Assembly: GCA_023091735.1 (NCBI GenBank)
Contig: JALKBU010000188.1
Coordinates: 1 to 64,000 of the forward strand
DNA length: 64,000 nt
Source of the DNA: Trichomonas tenax
Lineage: Eukaryota; Parabasalia; Trichomonadida; Trichomonadidae
Reading direction: 5' to 3'
The stretch's first letter is position 1, and each line of letters starts with the position of its first letter. A program made the position numbers and the translations under genes. Shown piece after piece: positions 29,973-40,783 of this stretch. The notes under the pieces were generated by a model. It saw nothing but the letters and a program-made list of their open reading frames with translations, was not told where the DNA came from and did no database searches.

Positions 29973-31812
29973 TTAGCTAAGATTGTTATGGACGAACCAT
30001 CCCAGGCCACCATCTATTTCATAATCATTTGCATCTCTCCCTGTATATTCAATGTTGCAATTATTTGGAAGTTGGAATTGTTCTGTCTGGATTAGTGTTT
30101 TCACATTACCTCCAATGGTGAAATTTAAAACATTGTTAAATATTATTTCATCAAAAATAATTTGACAATCATTTGGAATTGTTATTGATGTCAAATTAGT
30201 TCCTTCAAATGCAGATAAATATATTGTAGTGATTGCTGATGTAAATTGAATGCGCGAAAGTAAATTGCAATTCGCAAAAACAATTAAATTAATAGTTCGT
30301 ATTCTTGATGGAATAGTAACAGAAGTTATATTTGTTCCACAAAATACTCCCTCACCGATTTCAACAACATACTCTGGAATTATAATGCTGTTCAAAGATG
30401 TTAAATAAAAAGCTGCATTTCCAATTATCTGAAGATTGTTTGGGAGAGTGACTTCACTTAAATAAGTCGAATACGCGAAAAGACCCATACATAATTCAGT
30501 AACTTCATCAGGAATAGCAACAGCAGTTAAGGACGTGCATTTTAAAAATGCTTGATGAGAAAATAATGTTAGTTAATTTACATCAATGCGAAAAAGTGCA
30601 ACTTTCAATTTTTGTGATTGAAGATAAATCAATCTCTTCAAGATTGGAACAGTCATAAAAACAATATGATGGAATAATTTTGATTTGATCATTTAATGTT
30701 ATGTGGTGTGATAAACAACGATAGAAACTGAGAGGATATAATCCATTTATTCTCGCATCAATAATATCTCCTTCATGATCTCTGTAGGTAAATGGCTGTA
30801 TCATATTGGGGCCATCTGGGAATTGAAAATTAAAATTATAACTCTGGATTTCTTCAACGAAATGGTCCAAATTTAAAAGATACATTTCTCGAATTAATGC
30901 TGACAACCGTTAGTTTTCCACAAAAATCAAAAGCTTGATAACCAATAAAACGAACTGTATCAGGTAAATTCACAGATTCTAGATTTGAACATCTGTAGAG
31001 CGCGCGACTTTGAATAGTGGAAATTGATGATGAAATTGCTATTTCAAAGTTGGTGAAAATTATTTTCCCTATTTCAATTCGTACTAAATCATCACGCCTG
31101 GAATAGCAGGCAATTAAAACATTAGAAGTTGATGGGTAATTAAAAGCAGTTGATAAGTCAAAAACATCAAAACTTAAATACTTAATAGAGCTTGGCAAAG
31201 TTACCGCTGACAAACTAGAACATCTCCCAAATGCACCTTCTTCAATTGATTCAAGTGCATCATTAAAATAACCGAATTTAAACTCGAACAATCTACAAAA
31301 GCAAGAGTTTCAATTATTTTAACGTTGCGTGGGATTGGGATTGATTCAAGTGAAGAACATCCTTGAAATAAGCGACTACTTATTACAGCTAAGGTTTCTG
31401 GTAAAGAAATTGTCTTAATTTTTCTGCAAAAACCGAAAGCAAATTCTTCAATTTTTGATACTGAAGGGATGAGAATATTAGTTAATAATGTGCAAGAAAG
31501 GAAAGCACGTTCTTGAATGTTTTCTAGTGCATTATGAAGAACAACATTCTGTATTGATGTTGAAGAAAATGCATAATATCCTATTTCAGTTAATAATTGA
31601 GGAAAATTAATTTCACTTAAAGAGCTACAACCATAAAAGCTGTAATCCCCAATAGTTCTGATTTCGTTGTTAATGCAATCATAAAAACAGAATGATGGAA
31701 TTTGGACAAAATGGCCCGATAATGTAACATGCTGCAGACTACTATTTCCGGAGAAGATACTGTATAAGCATTGACCCTCAATTCTGTAATTCCTATCACT
31801 ATATACTTCCAT
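29973..31812 (-). pseudogene. BspA-like leucine-rich repeat surface protein, broken
   Basis: Four minus-strand frames, 31812-31201, 31291-30854, 30906-30583 and 30488-29973, follow each other and together read as one BspA-like protein. They carry the TpLRR pattern again and again, such as FYGCSSLSEINFPQLLTEI, FGRCSSLSAVTLP and FYDCSNLEEIDL. These cysteine-containing repeats of about 23 residues form surface leucine-rich repeat domains that bind host cells or matrix in trichomonads. Frames change near 31270, near 30880 and near 30570, and the last break also includes a TAA. The start ATG (31812) and an Inr-like element are intact, but no transmembrane domain follows. The frame at 29831-30013 may be a frameshifted tail. 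The gene is probably dead. Whether the breaks are mutations or assembly errors cannot be seen here. Confidence 0.8.
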
Positions 31813-31825
31813 TCATCTGGAAAAT

Positions 31826-31834
31826 GTCACTTTT
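31826..31834 (+). promoter_or_regulatory. GTCACTTTT directly before the BspA-like start
   Basis: In coding-strand terms it reads AAAAGTGAC and lies 13 bases before the ATG at 31812. The spacing matches that of the tetraspanin-like gene at 60898. Confidence 0.4.
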
Positions 31835-31971
31835 TTGAACTACACTTTGAAGTTCATTGTCATTGAGCTTTGGTTCGTAGATAAAATATTTTGAAGTTCA
31901 TTGTCACTGAGTTTTAGTTCGTAGATAACAGTAGTTTAAAAAACAAATAATACAAACAAAGATGTTAAAAT

Positions 31972-34050
31972 TCACCAACAGTTTCGAAGTTTCTTTCCTA
32001 ATGTTTCCAGATCGAAACAATTTTCGAGTTCTTGAATGAAAGAGTTAGTATCAATTTTTCTGAGTTCAGATAAATTCAGATCCCAAGATATAACTTGGCG
32101 CTCAGAGTTGGAGCATTTCTTCTTGAGATGTTCAATCTTGTTGATATCCCAGAAATCACGTCCAAACAAGAATGCGCCTTTTGCAACTTTATACTCTGGC
32201 TCATCAGGAATTTGAAGAGTTGTGTCATTCTTACAATATTGAGCAATAAATTCTGTATCTTCAATAACAAAGAGCTGCGTTGAGCTCTGAGTGTAGTTGC
32301 CATATGAATAGTCATGAAACATGTTCATTGTTGTCTTTCCTTTGAGTTCAGATCTCTTGAGAATATCGGGATAGTTCGACATATCAAGGGATTCGAGATT
32401 ACAAATAACAAATCGCTTGGATGTGGATTTGATAACATTAGCAATGATTGGAACAGCTAATGCTGGAATATTATTGTTGGTAATATCAATTGATTCGATT
32501 TTCGAAAACTGAAATGCTCTTAAGACTGCAATGAGTTCATTGCCAAGTTTGGAGTCATCTGTTCCATGGAGATCAAGGAAATTCAAAGATTTGGTACTAG
32601 AAATCAACTTGATAACACAACCATCAGATGGAAGTTTGCATCCAGAAAGTGACAAAAACTTCAGATTCTTTGCTTTCGAGAAATAAGCACAAAGTTTATA
32701 GTGCAGAGGATTCCTATGCCAGCAGATAGAATGGAAATGAGAAATCGGTGTGAATTCTATTTGATTGAAGAAAGAAATCCAGTCATCTTCGAGCATTTGT
32801 GCATTTGCAACTGAAAGACTGATATGATTCTTGCAATTTCCTGCTGAGTTGAAAAGAATGGCAAGACTTGATCCTGACCATGAAATATCATTCAAACAAA
32901 GGTGCATCAGTGTCGACGGGAATGAAATAGTGTCACTTAATGGAACAGAACACCTGTTATTAGAGAAATCAGCCATAATAATCTTTGAATTCTTGAAATT
33001 CTCAAAAAGTGAAGATATCTCAACACAACATCCACGGAGAGAGATGTACTGAAGATTGTGAATGCATGCTCCGAAATCTGCTTTACTTAAATTAATTGAT
33101 GAAAAATGTACTGAAATAAGATTATTGTTTGATTCGGTATTGTTAATAATGAAGTGAGTGAGCTTTTGTGCTGAGTCAGTAAAGTTGCAAGATTCGAACA
33201 TAAAATATAAAAATGGATGTTTTTGTGTTGCTTTGTCTAAGGCTTCAATATGCTCTGGAGAGAACGACACATTCTTGAATTCTATCCTTCTTAACTTCGA
33301 ATTTATGTTTTTTGACAATGAAGCGCAAAATTCAATAAAACCTCTGTTAATTTCTTCCGAAATCACTATTTTCTGTATTGTAGTGTTGTTTCTAATGAAC
33401 ACCGAGAGATTATTCCAATGATTTAACACTTGTTTTCCTGTGAAATTTAAACTCACAATTAAAGGTTCAATTTCAACTGCTTCTAGAATCGAATCTATGT
33501 AATTATCGATATCTTTGAACTGATTAAATACAAATTCTGATGGTTCTGTTTTCAGATAAGCTTGTAATTCGTCAATAAACTGTTGTGGTGGGTATCTGTT
33601 TATCAATTTCAGTTTTCCGCGAAATCGTAAAAGAACTGAAGAATATTTTACGTTATGTTTTTTGCTTTGTGTTGGTTTTGATATTTTTCCTTTAATTGTT
33701 GGCATTTCGACAGGTAAAAGAATAACTAAGAGCTGTTTATGTATCAAATCAGGGAAGAAAGCAATTTCTTCACCAGAGAATTTCAAGGTTTTGTCTGCAA
33801 ATGAAATTGAAAAATTCGAATTATTTGGAATTTCGATACTTTTGACGTCAAACAATGAATATACACCAAATATATTCATTTGATCCTTCTTGTCGTCTTT
33901 ATTGAATAAATATAAGTTGAATTCTGTTAATACGATAAATACGTTAATTTGACCATAATTTGTTTCGAAAGTAATCCAAGTGCCTCCCATGGACAGCTCC
34001 TGGTCCATATTTATCTGCGAAATCGATTGATGAAGCGCTTTGTCATCCAT
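31972..34050 (-). CDS. PH and leucine-rich repeat protein, CARMIL-like
   Basis: This intact frame of 692 residues starts with ATG at 34050. Residues 20-125 have the strand pattern of a PH-like domain (GTWITFETNYGQINVFIVLTE, then NLYLFNK, then LFDVKSIEIP, then FSISFADKTLKF). From about residue 190 to 560 come ribonuclease-inhibitor-like leucine-rich repeats with L-x-x-L-x-L-x-x-C/N motifs (NLKFLSLSGCKLPSDG, then LNFLDLHGT, then IESIDITNNNI). The rest is helical and basic. A PH domain followed by about 16 such repeats is the layout of CARMIL proteins, which bind capping protein and membranes and control actin assembly at the cell front. I see no clear CPI motif for capping protein binding, so it could be a shorter paralogue. 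The protein is cytosolic, with no signal peptide. Confidence 0.78.
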   Translation of the reverse strand: MDDKALHQSISQINMDQELSMGGTWITFETNYGQINVFIVLTEFNLYLFNKDDKKDQMNIFGVYSLFDVKSIEIPNNSNFSISFADKTLKFSGEEIAFFPDLIHKQLLVILLPVEMPTIKGKISKPTQSKKHNVKYSSVLLRFRGKLKLINRYPPQQFIDELQAYLKTEPSEFVFNQFKDIDNYIDSILEAVEIEPLIVSLNFTGKQVLNHWNNLSVFIRNNTTIQKIVISEEINRGFIEFCASLSKNINSKLRRIEFKNVSFSPEHIEALDKATQKHPFLYFMFESCNFTDSAQKLTHFIINNTESNNNLISVHFSSINLSKADFGACIHNLQYISLRGCCVEISSLFENFKNSKIIMADFSNNRCSVPLSDTISFPSTLMHLCLNDISWSGSSLAILFNSAGNCKNHISLSVANAQMLEDDWISFFNQIEFTPISHFHSICWHRNPLHYKLCAYFSKAKNLKFLSLSGCKLPSDGCVIKLISSTKSLNFLDLHGTDDSKLGNELIAVLRAFQFSKIESIDITNNNIPALAVPIIANVIKSTSKRFVICNLESLDMSNYPDILKRSELKGKTTMNMFHDYSYGNYTQSSTQLFVIEDTEFIAQYCKNDTTLQIPDEPEYKVAKGAFLFGRDFWDINKIEHLKKKCSNSERQVISWDLNLSELRKIDTNSFIQELENCFDLETLGKKLRNCW

Positions 34051-34150
34051 TTTAATTTTTTTGTCGAAATCAAAAATATAGTGTCATAAAAATCAAGAAT
34101 TTGCCAAATAAAGTATCAAAATGTAAAGTGTAAAAATGTCAATATATATT

Positions 34151-34190
34151 TTGTCAAGTAAAGTTTCAAATGTTATCATTTACTTGTCAA
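34151..34190. promoter_or_regulatory. Dyad element TTGTCAAGTAAA / TTTACTTGTCAA
   Basis: TTGTCAAGTAAA (34151-34162) and TTTACTTGTCAA (34179-34190) form an inverted repeat with one mismatch, 16 bases apart. It lies 42 bases before the phosphatase ATG at 34232. Comparable dyads occur before other genes (see findings). Confidence 0.5.
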
Positions 34191-34231
34191 ATATCTTTGT
34201 AAATTTGCGGTTTTGACAAAAATATTTATAG

Positions 34232-34846
34232 ATGACTTTAATTCCCCCTCCAAACTTTGGCTACGTCGAACCAGATTTATATCGGTCCGCTGTGCCAAGT
34301 GACATGAACTTTCCATTCCTACAGACATTACATCTCAAAACAGTCATTTATTTGCCTCTCGATGCTCCATCAGTGCTATTTCTCGAGTTTTTAAAAGAAC
34401 ATAATATCGAATTAAAACAGATATCAGGACAAGAAACAACAGCAGTCACTCAACGCGTCTCAGAACAATTAGTTATTGATGCACTTCATTCTCTACTTAA
34501 TCCTAAAGCATATCCGATTCTCGTTATGTGTAATCTCGGACGTCATAGAACAGGAACTGTTATTGGATGTTTGAGACGCCTGCAAACCTGGAGTTTATCT
34601 GCTATTTTCGACGAATTCCGAAGATTTACAAACGCTAAGTCAAGTCCACAACACGAGCAATTCATAGAACTGTTTGATACAGAGTTAGTTGAGATTCCAG
34701 AAAAAGTTGATCAATTGCCATTCAAATTAATCAACACGACAATCGTTAAAAAACAAGAAGAAAAAACTCAACAACAACCAGCGAACAAGATCACTTTTAA
34801 ATTACCACAAATTCCTCAAAAACTTACTGGATCTAATTTCTTTTAA
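34232..34846 (+). CDS. PFA-DSP family phosphatase, Oca1/Siw14-like
   Basis: This 204-residue protein starts at ATG 34232. It opens with PPPNFGYVEPDLYRSAVP, the signature start of the plant and fungi atypical dual-specificity phosphatases (Siw14, Oca1, Oca2). The catalytic loop is MCNLGRHRTGT: Cys100, five residues and Arg106 keep the C-x5-R signature. The histidine usually before the cysteine is methionine here. The following GCLRRLQTW is shared with fungal Oca1. Siw14-type enzymes hydrolyse the 5-pyrophosphate of inositol pyrophosphates, while Oca1 may act as a scaffold. The lost histidine suggests the Oca1-like side. The last 35 residues are basic and glutamine-rich. A dyad promoter element lies just upstream. 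The stop overlaps a TAAA poly(A) signal (TTTTAAATTG). Confidence 0.88.
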   Translation: MTLIPPPNFGYVEPDLYRSAVPSDMNFPFLQTLHLKTVIYLPLDAPSVLFLEFLKEHNIELKQISGQETTAVTQRVSEQLVIDALHSLLNPKAYPILVMCNLGRHRTGTVIGCLRRLQTWSLSAIFDEFRRFTNAKSSPQHEQFIELFDTELVEIPEKVDQLPFKLINTTIVKKQEEKTQQQPANKITFKLPQIPQKLTGSNFF

Positions 34847-35062
34847 ATTGTATTTTATATTTTTATCTATATCTAAATGTTATTTTATCAAATCATATGT
34901 AACAGATCAACATTTTCGCTCTTTACAATAAATTTATTCTCGATCTAATTATTCATTCAAAATTGATAAGATATTGATATGATAAATGAATATATTAATA
35001 ATTATCGCGTATTCATGTTTAATGAATGTAAAAATTATGCATTTTTATTTAGTTTAAAACAT

Positions 35063-35980
35063 TCATTTTTCCTTTGCTATAGATTTATTATAGTAAAGAA
35101 AGACCGAAGAATATTGATATGTATTGGAACCTGTCGAATCTTTTGAAGCGACATGCAAGGAATAGATTGAATTTAGTGCATTGCTCGACCGCAATTTGAT
35201 TTCCTTTGCATTGACCTGTTGTAAAATATGTAGCAAGAATAACAAATTCATCTTTGATTGCATTGGTTATGGATACTGTGATACGAAAATAGGTTGTTGT
35301 TAAATCACAAAAGCATGAATTCAATGTAAATGTTTTCACCAAACTATCCGAATAAAACAAAGGATTTCCGATGTTTCCTTTGATGCAGCATAATGAAAAA
35401 GATATATTACCATTTCCTTCAATAATGCCATCCCAATTTGTTTCAGTTCTTTCGTTTTCGATGATATGAGATGAAGAGATTGTTGTTGATCTTCCCAATC
35501 CAAAGGAAAGAATGGAATATATTGCTTGCGTATTATTTCGACATGAAAGGAATTTGATGACAATATCTGTGGTACCAGAATATTGGAGATATCCTGAATA
35601 CTTTTCAGCTACATTCGATGTAATGTTTAAATTTGAAGATTTTTCGGGACCTTGTTCTATCCCAAACACACCACCACCTTTTTTAAGCTCCACAGTTGGT
35701 AATTGTAGATAAATTGGGAAATAATTTCGTTGATTCTGAATCAGGAACATTAACGTAAAATGATATATCAAAACTACTATCTTTCGTAGAGTTATAGTAG
35801 TAGGTCCTGTCTTGGACAAAGTGACCTAAACTACTAAAAAAGAGAGAACCTCCATTGGAATGAGTATAATCAGAAGAACAATCAATAAAAGTTGTATCTT
35901 CTCCAAGAAGGATGTTATATGATGTTGAACCTCCATAAAGTGGGTTACGACCAATGCAAACGGCATCAAACTGTGTTTAG
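35063..35980 (-). pseudogene. Beta-helix-like surface protein relic
   Basis: An upstream frame from about 35980 reads TQFDAVCIGRNPLYGG, then TFIDCSSDYTHSNGGSLFFSS, and closes with a TAA near a run of A's (about 35685-35692). The frame then changes: the second frame continues with KKGGGVFGIEQGPEKSS and runs to 35063. The two parts together look like the N-S-S-G-G turn-rich beta-helix family. The break probably arose from slippage in the A run. No signal peptide or ATG is present at the beginning. The second frame alone has no ATG at its nominal start, so this is a relic and not a gene. Confidence 0.6.
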
Positions 35981-36242
35981 AAAATAGACAGAAATGTACC
36001 CAAAAACTGCCGGATTCAGCTTTGAATCCTTCTGTTACTGACTTTTCTCCGAATATAATTGAGTGCCAAATTCATATGAAGACCAATCGCGAGAAAGAAA
36101 AAAATTATTTTCGAAGTCAAAATAAAAAATGCACGTTTAAAAATCCATTTCAATATGAACCGACGGTTTTAGAATAAGAATAATTAAAATTATATCATAA
36201 TGAAAACACATTTTAATCAAATACAAGGAATAAATAGAAGTA

Positions 36243-38057
36243 TTATTCTGCTTCAGGTTCCTTTTGTTTCTGAGAGCTTGTTCTCTTCTTTTTCTCAACC
36301 GGTTCTTCCTCCTCCTCTTCTTCTTCCTCAGTTTCAGTTTGTTGGCCCTTTGGTTTCTTCTTTTGAGGTGTTTCGCCGTTTTGAGATCTGTTATCATCAC
36401 CTTTCTGTGACCTCTTCTTTGATGGAGTTTCTCCTTTCTGTGAAGCTGTTTCAATGACTTCTTCTTCCTCTTCTGGATTCCTTGTTCTCCTCTTCCTTCC
36501 GCCTGGTAATGTAGAAGGCTTTGGAACTTCAGGAAGTGGATCAATCTTTTCAACGGCAACTTTAATAACATATGGTGCCTTTCCATTAGACTTCTTGCCA
36601 TCCAATTTAGCAAGTCTCTCTTCTGTTTCCAATAATCTCTTCTCAATGCTTTGCAATCTTGCACCAATCTGCAAAGGTGATACTCCATTTTGATCATCTT
36701 CAATGCGAGCAGCATTATATGTTTGGATTGTTTCTATGGCAGTCTTGAGCTTCATTCTAACATCCTTCAGTCTCCCAACACAGTTATGCTCACCTTCGAT
36801 TGAGTCCTTGATTTCATTTAATCTCTGTAATGATTGCGTTTGAGCACGTTCTGCATGGCTAAAATCACGCTTCATATTTTCTTGAAGCTTTCTGATCGCA
36901 AGCATAACTTGTTTCTTTCTGTTTGAAACTTCTTCATCGACATCGGCAGTGATTGCAGTTTCACCATTCTGTGATTCAGAGTTGAGATCTTTGGCACTTT
37001 CTGATGTAGCATTAAGAGATGCTTCCATTTCTGAGTTAAATTTAGAAATTCTAGACTTGAGTGTATCTTGCAAGTTCTTCAGCTTTTCTTTAGTATCTTC
37101 AGAGCTCTGAATGAGTGTTGTCATTGTTTCGTGAGCTTTGCGACGATTTTTCATAACAGCTTCGTTCTCTTTCTTGAGTTGATCGAGTTTAACTGAAATA
37201 TCTTTGATTCTCTTCTGACAGTATTCATTTAATTGGTTGATGGCATCTTCAAACTGATCCTTAGTTTCGTTGATACGTGTTGGAATGACTTCTTCTGTGA
37301 GATTAATGAGAATTTGCTGTGTTTTGCTTAATTGTGTTTTAAGCCCTGTTGTACCCGCGCTGATTTGAGGAGAGTCTTCAATGAGGTTGTTGAGAAGCTG
37401 GACCTTATGCTCCAATTGTCCAACTTTTGGAACAAGCTCATCAAACTGAGAACTGATCTTTGATTGCTGATTCTTTAAATTGTCTGACGTAGAGTCAACT
37501 TTTTCTGCAATTGCTTTAAGTGATTCATCCAATCTCGCCATATTAATGTCTGTTGCTGCTGTTAAATCAGCTAATTTTGTTTTACTTGCTTTAACATCAT
37601 CTTGCATTGGTTTCAGTTTGCTGTCAACATCAACTCTAACAAATCTTTCAAAATTTGCAGCTAAAGTGTCATATTGACGCTGTAACGAATTGATATCTTC
37701 ATTTTCCATTTGTGCAATTCGATCACGAACTCTATTGAGTTGGCTTTTTGCTTCTTCCTGTGAATGTTCGAGCTTTTGAATGTCTGGTTGTAATTTCTTT
37801 TCCATTTCATTTATTTGAGATTCTAATATGTGCATTTTAACCTCTTGCTGCTGTTGCATTATCTGTACTTGCGAAGAAAGTTCAGCACGAACGTTCTGAA
37901 TGTCACTTACTCCACTTGTTGAAAGTGAATTTTTATTTTCCTTCTTATTAAGTTTAACATTTGCCGATGCTGAAACTTTCGGGAATTTCGGTGGAAGGTC
38001 CTCTGTCTCATCATCGTTAATCTCTGGCTCTTCAATGTCGTCTTCAACTTGCGCCAT
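36243..38057 (-). CDS. Coiled-coil protein with charged SQ-rich tail
   Basis: This intact frame of 604 residues starts with ATG at 38057. The first 60 residues are acidic and low in complexity. Residues 60-480 form long coiled coils with leucine-rich heptads and frequent E, K, Q and D. From residue 490 the tail is very charged and repetitive: SQKGETPSKKRSQKGDD, SQNGETPQKKK, and then runs of glutamate. Such tails occur in nuclear or microtubule-binding proteins and could be phosphorylated on SQ or TP sites. I know no family for it. Its start is divergent to the ankyrin gene at 38675 across a 617-base region with a dyad element. A structural role in cytoskeleton or chromatin is possible, but nothing proves either. 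Confidence 0.82.
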   Translation of the reverse strand: MAQVEDDIEEPEINDDETEDLPPKFPKVSASANVKLNKKENKNSLSTSGVSDIQNVRAELSSQVQIMQQQQEVKMHILESQINEMEKKLQPDIQKLEHSQEEAKSQLNRVRDRIAQMENEDINSLQRQYDTLAANFERFVRVDVDSKLKPMQDDVKASKTKLADLTAATDINMARLDESLKAIAEKVDSTSDNLKNQQSKISSQFDELVPKVGQLEHKVQLLNNLIEDSPQISAGTTGLKTQLSKTQQILINLTEEVIPTRINETKDQFEDAINQLNEYCQKRIKDISVKLDQLKKENEAVMKNRRKAHETMTTLIQSSEDTKEKLKNLQDTLKSRISKFNSEMEASLNATSESAKDLNSESQNGETAITADVDEEVSNRKKQVMLAIRKLQENMKRDFSHAERAQTQSLQRLNEIKDSIEGEHNCVGRLKDVRMKLKTAIETIQTYNAARIEDDQNGVSPLQIGARLQSIEKRLLETEERLAKLDGKKSNGKAPYVIKVAVEKIDPLPEVPKPSTLPGGRKRRTRNPEEEEEVIETASQKGETPSKKRSQKGDDNRSQNGETPQKKKPKGQQTETEEEEEEEEEPVEKKKRTSSQKQKEPEAE

Positions 38058-38674
38058 TGAAAATTTCTCAAGAAAAAAACGTACATTTTTGTTACCGAAG
38101 AAAATTTCATTATTAACATTCTTTTTTATGATAAATTTGTTATATACTGGTTATTTTATGTCTATTGCCAAATTTTCAGTTTTCAATCTCTTATATTTGA
38201 TATTATTGTTGAATATGTCATGTAAATCAAAGTTACATGCCAAATATTTTATTCTTCATCTAAAACACCAGAAAAGCCAGATTTGCCTACAATGGTTAAA
38301 TATTTCTACATTAATTGACTTGAGGATAATTATAATAGTTGATAGTTTGTTATAATCATTCATTCTTAGATATTTGACTTGTAAATTTGCTTTTGACATA
38401 TAAATATGTTATTCGGCAGATAACGATTATATTATTTTCAATTTGTTTTTGACATCATTCAATTTTTTTATTCGTCAAAATTATTGCATTCATTATTATT
38501 TGATGCCCTAGAAAACATACAATGTACTGAATAAATAATGGCTAAATTTTGAGTTTTAGGTTACAATACCATATAATTAAAATTTAGGTATTAAACATTA
38601 TTATCAGCCAATGCTTTGATATTTCTAATCTATAACGCAATTATGTTTTTATTGGATATTGTTCATTTTTATTA
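38058..38674. promoter_or_regulatory. Divergent promoter region with dyad and Inr-like site
   Basis: TGTCATGTAAATCAAAGTTA and the adjoining CATGCCA (38216-38242) form a dyad: GTCATGTAA, seven bases, TTACATGCC. TCATTTTT at 38663-38670 fits the Inr consensus and ends five bases before the ankyrin ATG. The dyad lies about 160 bases from the coiled-coil start and 430 from the ankyrin start, so it may serve either gene. Confidence 0.5.
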
Positions 38675-40783
38675 ATGTGTGCATACTTTTGTGATCTCAT
38701 TTATGATTTAAATGAAGAAAGCAATGCAGAAATACTGAAGGCAGCAAGAGATCAGGCCTCTAAAGACACCTCAAAGTGTATTTTCGACTTTTTAAACGCA
38801 GCAATATATCGACCAAACTTGATCAAAGACTACGCACAAATTCTTCAAGATTTTATTCAAACAGAAGACCAAAGAGAGCAGTTGATACTCACGATCCTTC
38901 GTTTTATCACAAGAAGATCTGCACAACCGATGAAAAATCCCGTTCTTGCATTGCTATACGAACTTTACACACTCAATATCATTACAATTGACTTCATAGA
39001 GAAATATACACGTGATTATTCAGCTGATCCACAAATACAAGACAGATTATTGATTGATATCTTTATTTGGTTCGCTCCTGAAGTTAGTGAAGAGTACAAC
39101 TCAATATTATTCGAGATAAGCAACAACGAGGACAAAGTTTCAGGAATGTATCCAACAATTCAAAACTTTTTCTTTAATTTTGAGGCTCTTCGCTCAAATG
39201 ACTTTAGATTACTCCGCAAACTCAGGCAGAACGATAAAGAACTCAAAACGGTTGAAGCCATTTTAAGGAGAGATGATATCAATCTTTTAAAGAAAGTTTA
39301 TTCGCTTGGAAATTTCGATCCAAATCAAATCGTTCAACCTTCAGTTTTCGAGAGACAGTTCTTAACTAACAACGAATGTCCACTTGCAAGTTATTGTGCT
39401 TACTATGGTGCAAATCAGTGCTTGAAATCATTGATCGAAAATGGTGCGGATTTGACTAAAACAGACAGTAATAATGTCACCACTTCTCAGTTTGCTGCCG
39501 CAGGAGGAAACAAAGAAACAATAGAGATACTGAAAGAAAAAGTATCATTCGATGGCGCAGCTGAATTTGCTTTGAAATATCATCATCTTGAATTAGCACA
39601 AAACTTATTAAGCTTAGGAGCAAACAAAGGTTTAGTTCATCGCGCCGCTTCAAGTGGATTCATTGCTGGTATCGAATTAGCGCTTAAAACAGAAGATCCA
39701 AACTCGCTCAACACAAATGGAAGAACTGCTTTGATGGTAGCATCAATGTACAGTCCAGATGCTGCTGAATATTTAGCGAACAAAACTGATGTTAATATTG
39801 CAGATAAAGAAGGAATGACGGCATTAATGAATGCATCACAGAACGGATTTTGTTCTTTAGTTGTTAAACTTCTCAGCGTTGCAGGAATAGAAGTTAACAA
39901 AGCACATAGATTCGGAATGACTGCTCTTTTGTGGGCTTGTCAAAAGAATTATTTCGATGTTATTACAGCTTTATTAAACGATGATAAAGTTGACATTAAT
40001 GCAGTTGATGATGAGAACTGGAACTGCCTTCATCATGCTGTTCAAACAAACAGCTATGAAACTGTTAAATATCTTATTTCAAAGAATGCAAATATGGAGC
40101 ATAAGACAAACGATGGAATGACTCCTCTTCACTTTGCAGCTTCGCGCGGGTTCTCAAAGCTTGTTCATCTTCTTGTTGAAAGCGGTGCTAATCCAAATGC
40201 ACAGGATAACAGTGGAATGACTCCTCTTCTGTGGGCGGCGCAAACACAGAAAATCGAATCAATTGAAGCATTGCTTAGTTATGAGAAAACAGATTGCACA
40301 ATTTGTGACTTAGAAAACTCAAATGTGTTGCATTGGTCTGCGCAATCAGATTTTTCAGATGTTATTCCGCTTGTTGCATCAAAGGTTGATGTTAATTTAC
40401 GTGATGGTAATGACATGCCACCTCTTCTCATTGCTGCTGCATTCCGTGCATTTTCATTTGTTCAAAATCTTTTTGTACTTCCACAAACAGACGTAAAAAT
40501 CACAGATGGAAGTGGAATGACTTTACTTCATTACGCAGCACGCAATGATGATGAAATGATCATTAGCTATGTTTTAGAATCAACTAAATTCGATGTTAAC
40601 ACAAAGAACAAGAGTGGACTCACTGCTCTTCATCTTGCTGCTTCTAACGGCAATGAAAATGCAGTAATTGCTCTTCTCAGATCGCCAAACATTGATAAAG
40701 AATCAAAAGACAATGATGGCGAAACACCTCTTCAAATCGCAAAGACATTTGGTTTTGCTTCCATTGTTCAGCTTCTTCAATAA
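38675..40783 (+). CDS. Ankyrin repeat protein, trichomonad type
   Basis: This is a complete frame of 702 residues. The Inr-like TCATTTTT ends five bases before ATG 38675, a spacing typical for parabasalids. Residues 1-230 form a helical N-terminal region of the kind that precedes ankyrin repeats in the large trichomonad ankyrin family (often annotated DUF3447). From about residue 240 at least twelve 33-residue ankyrin repeats follow, with GADLTKTDSNN, GMTPLHFAASRG, NSGMTPLLWAAQ and SGLTALHLAASNGN among the clearest. The last repeat ends right before the stop (ETPLQIAKTFGFASIVQLLQ). The protein is cytosolic, without signal or membrane segments. Ankyrin proteins act as protein-binding scaffolds, and the partner is unknown. 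The frame is unbroken and codon use resembles neighbouring intact genes. Confidence 0.93.
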   Translation: MCAYFCDLIYDLNEESNAEILKAARDQASKDTSKCIFDFLNAAIYRPNLIKDYAQILQDFIQTEDQREQLILTILRFITRRSAQPMKNPVLALLYELYTLNIITIDFIEKYTRDYSADPQIQDRLLIDIFIWFAPEVSEEYNSILFEISNNEDKVSGMYPTIQNFFFNFEALRSNDFRLLRKLRQNDKELKTVEAILRRDDINLLKKVYSLGNFDPNQIVQPSVFERQFLTNNECPLASYCAYYGANQCLKSLIENGADLTKTDSNNVTTSQFAAAGGNKETIEILKEKVSFDGAAEFALKYHHLELAQNLLSLGANKGLVHRAASSGFIAGIELALKTEDPNSLNTNGRTALMVASMYSPDAAEYLANKTDVNIADKEGMTALMNASQNGFCSLVVKLLSVAGIEVNKAHRFGMTALLWACQKNYFDVITALLNDDKVDINAVDDENWNCLHHAVQTNSYETVKYLISKNANMEHKTNDGMTPLHFAASRGFSKLVHLLVESGANPNAQDNSGMTPLLWAAQTQKIESIEALLSYEKTDCTICDLENSNVLHWSAQSDFSDVIPLVASKVDVNLRDGNDMPPLLIAAAFRAFSFVQNLFVLPQTDVKITDGSGMTLLHYAARNDDEMIISYVLESTKFDVNTKNKSGLTALHLAASNGNENAVIALLRSPNIDKESKDNDGETPLQIAKTFGFASIVQLLQ

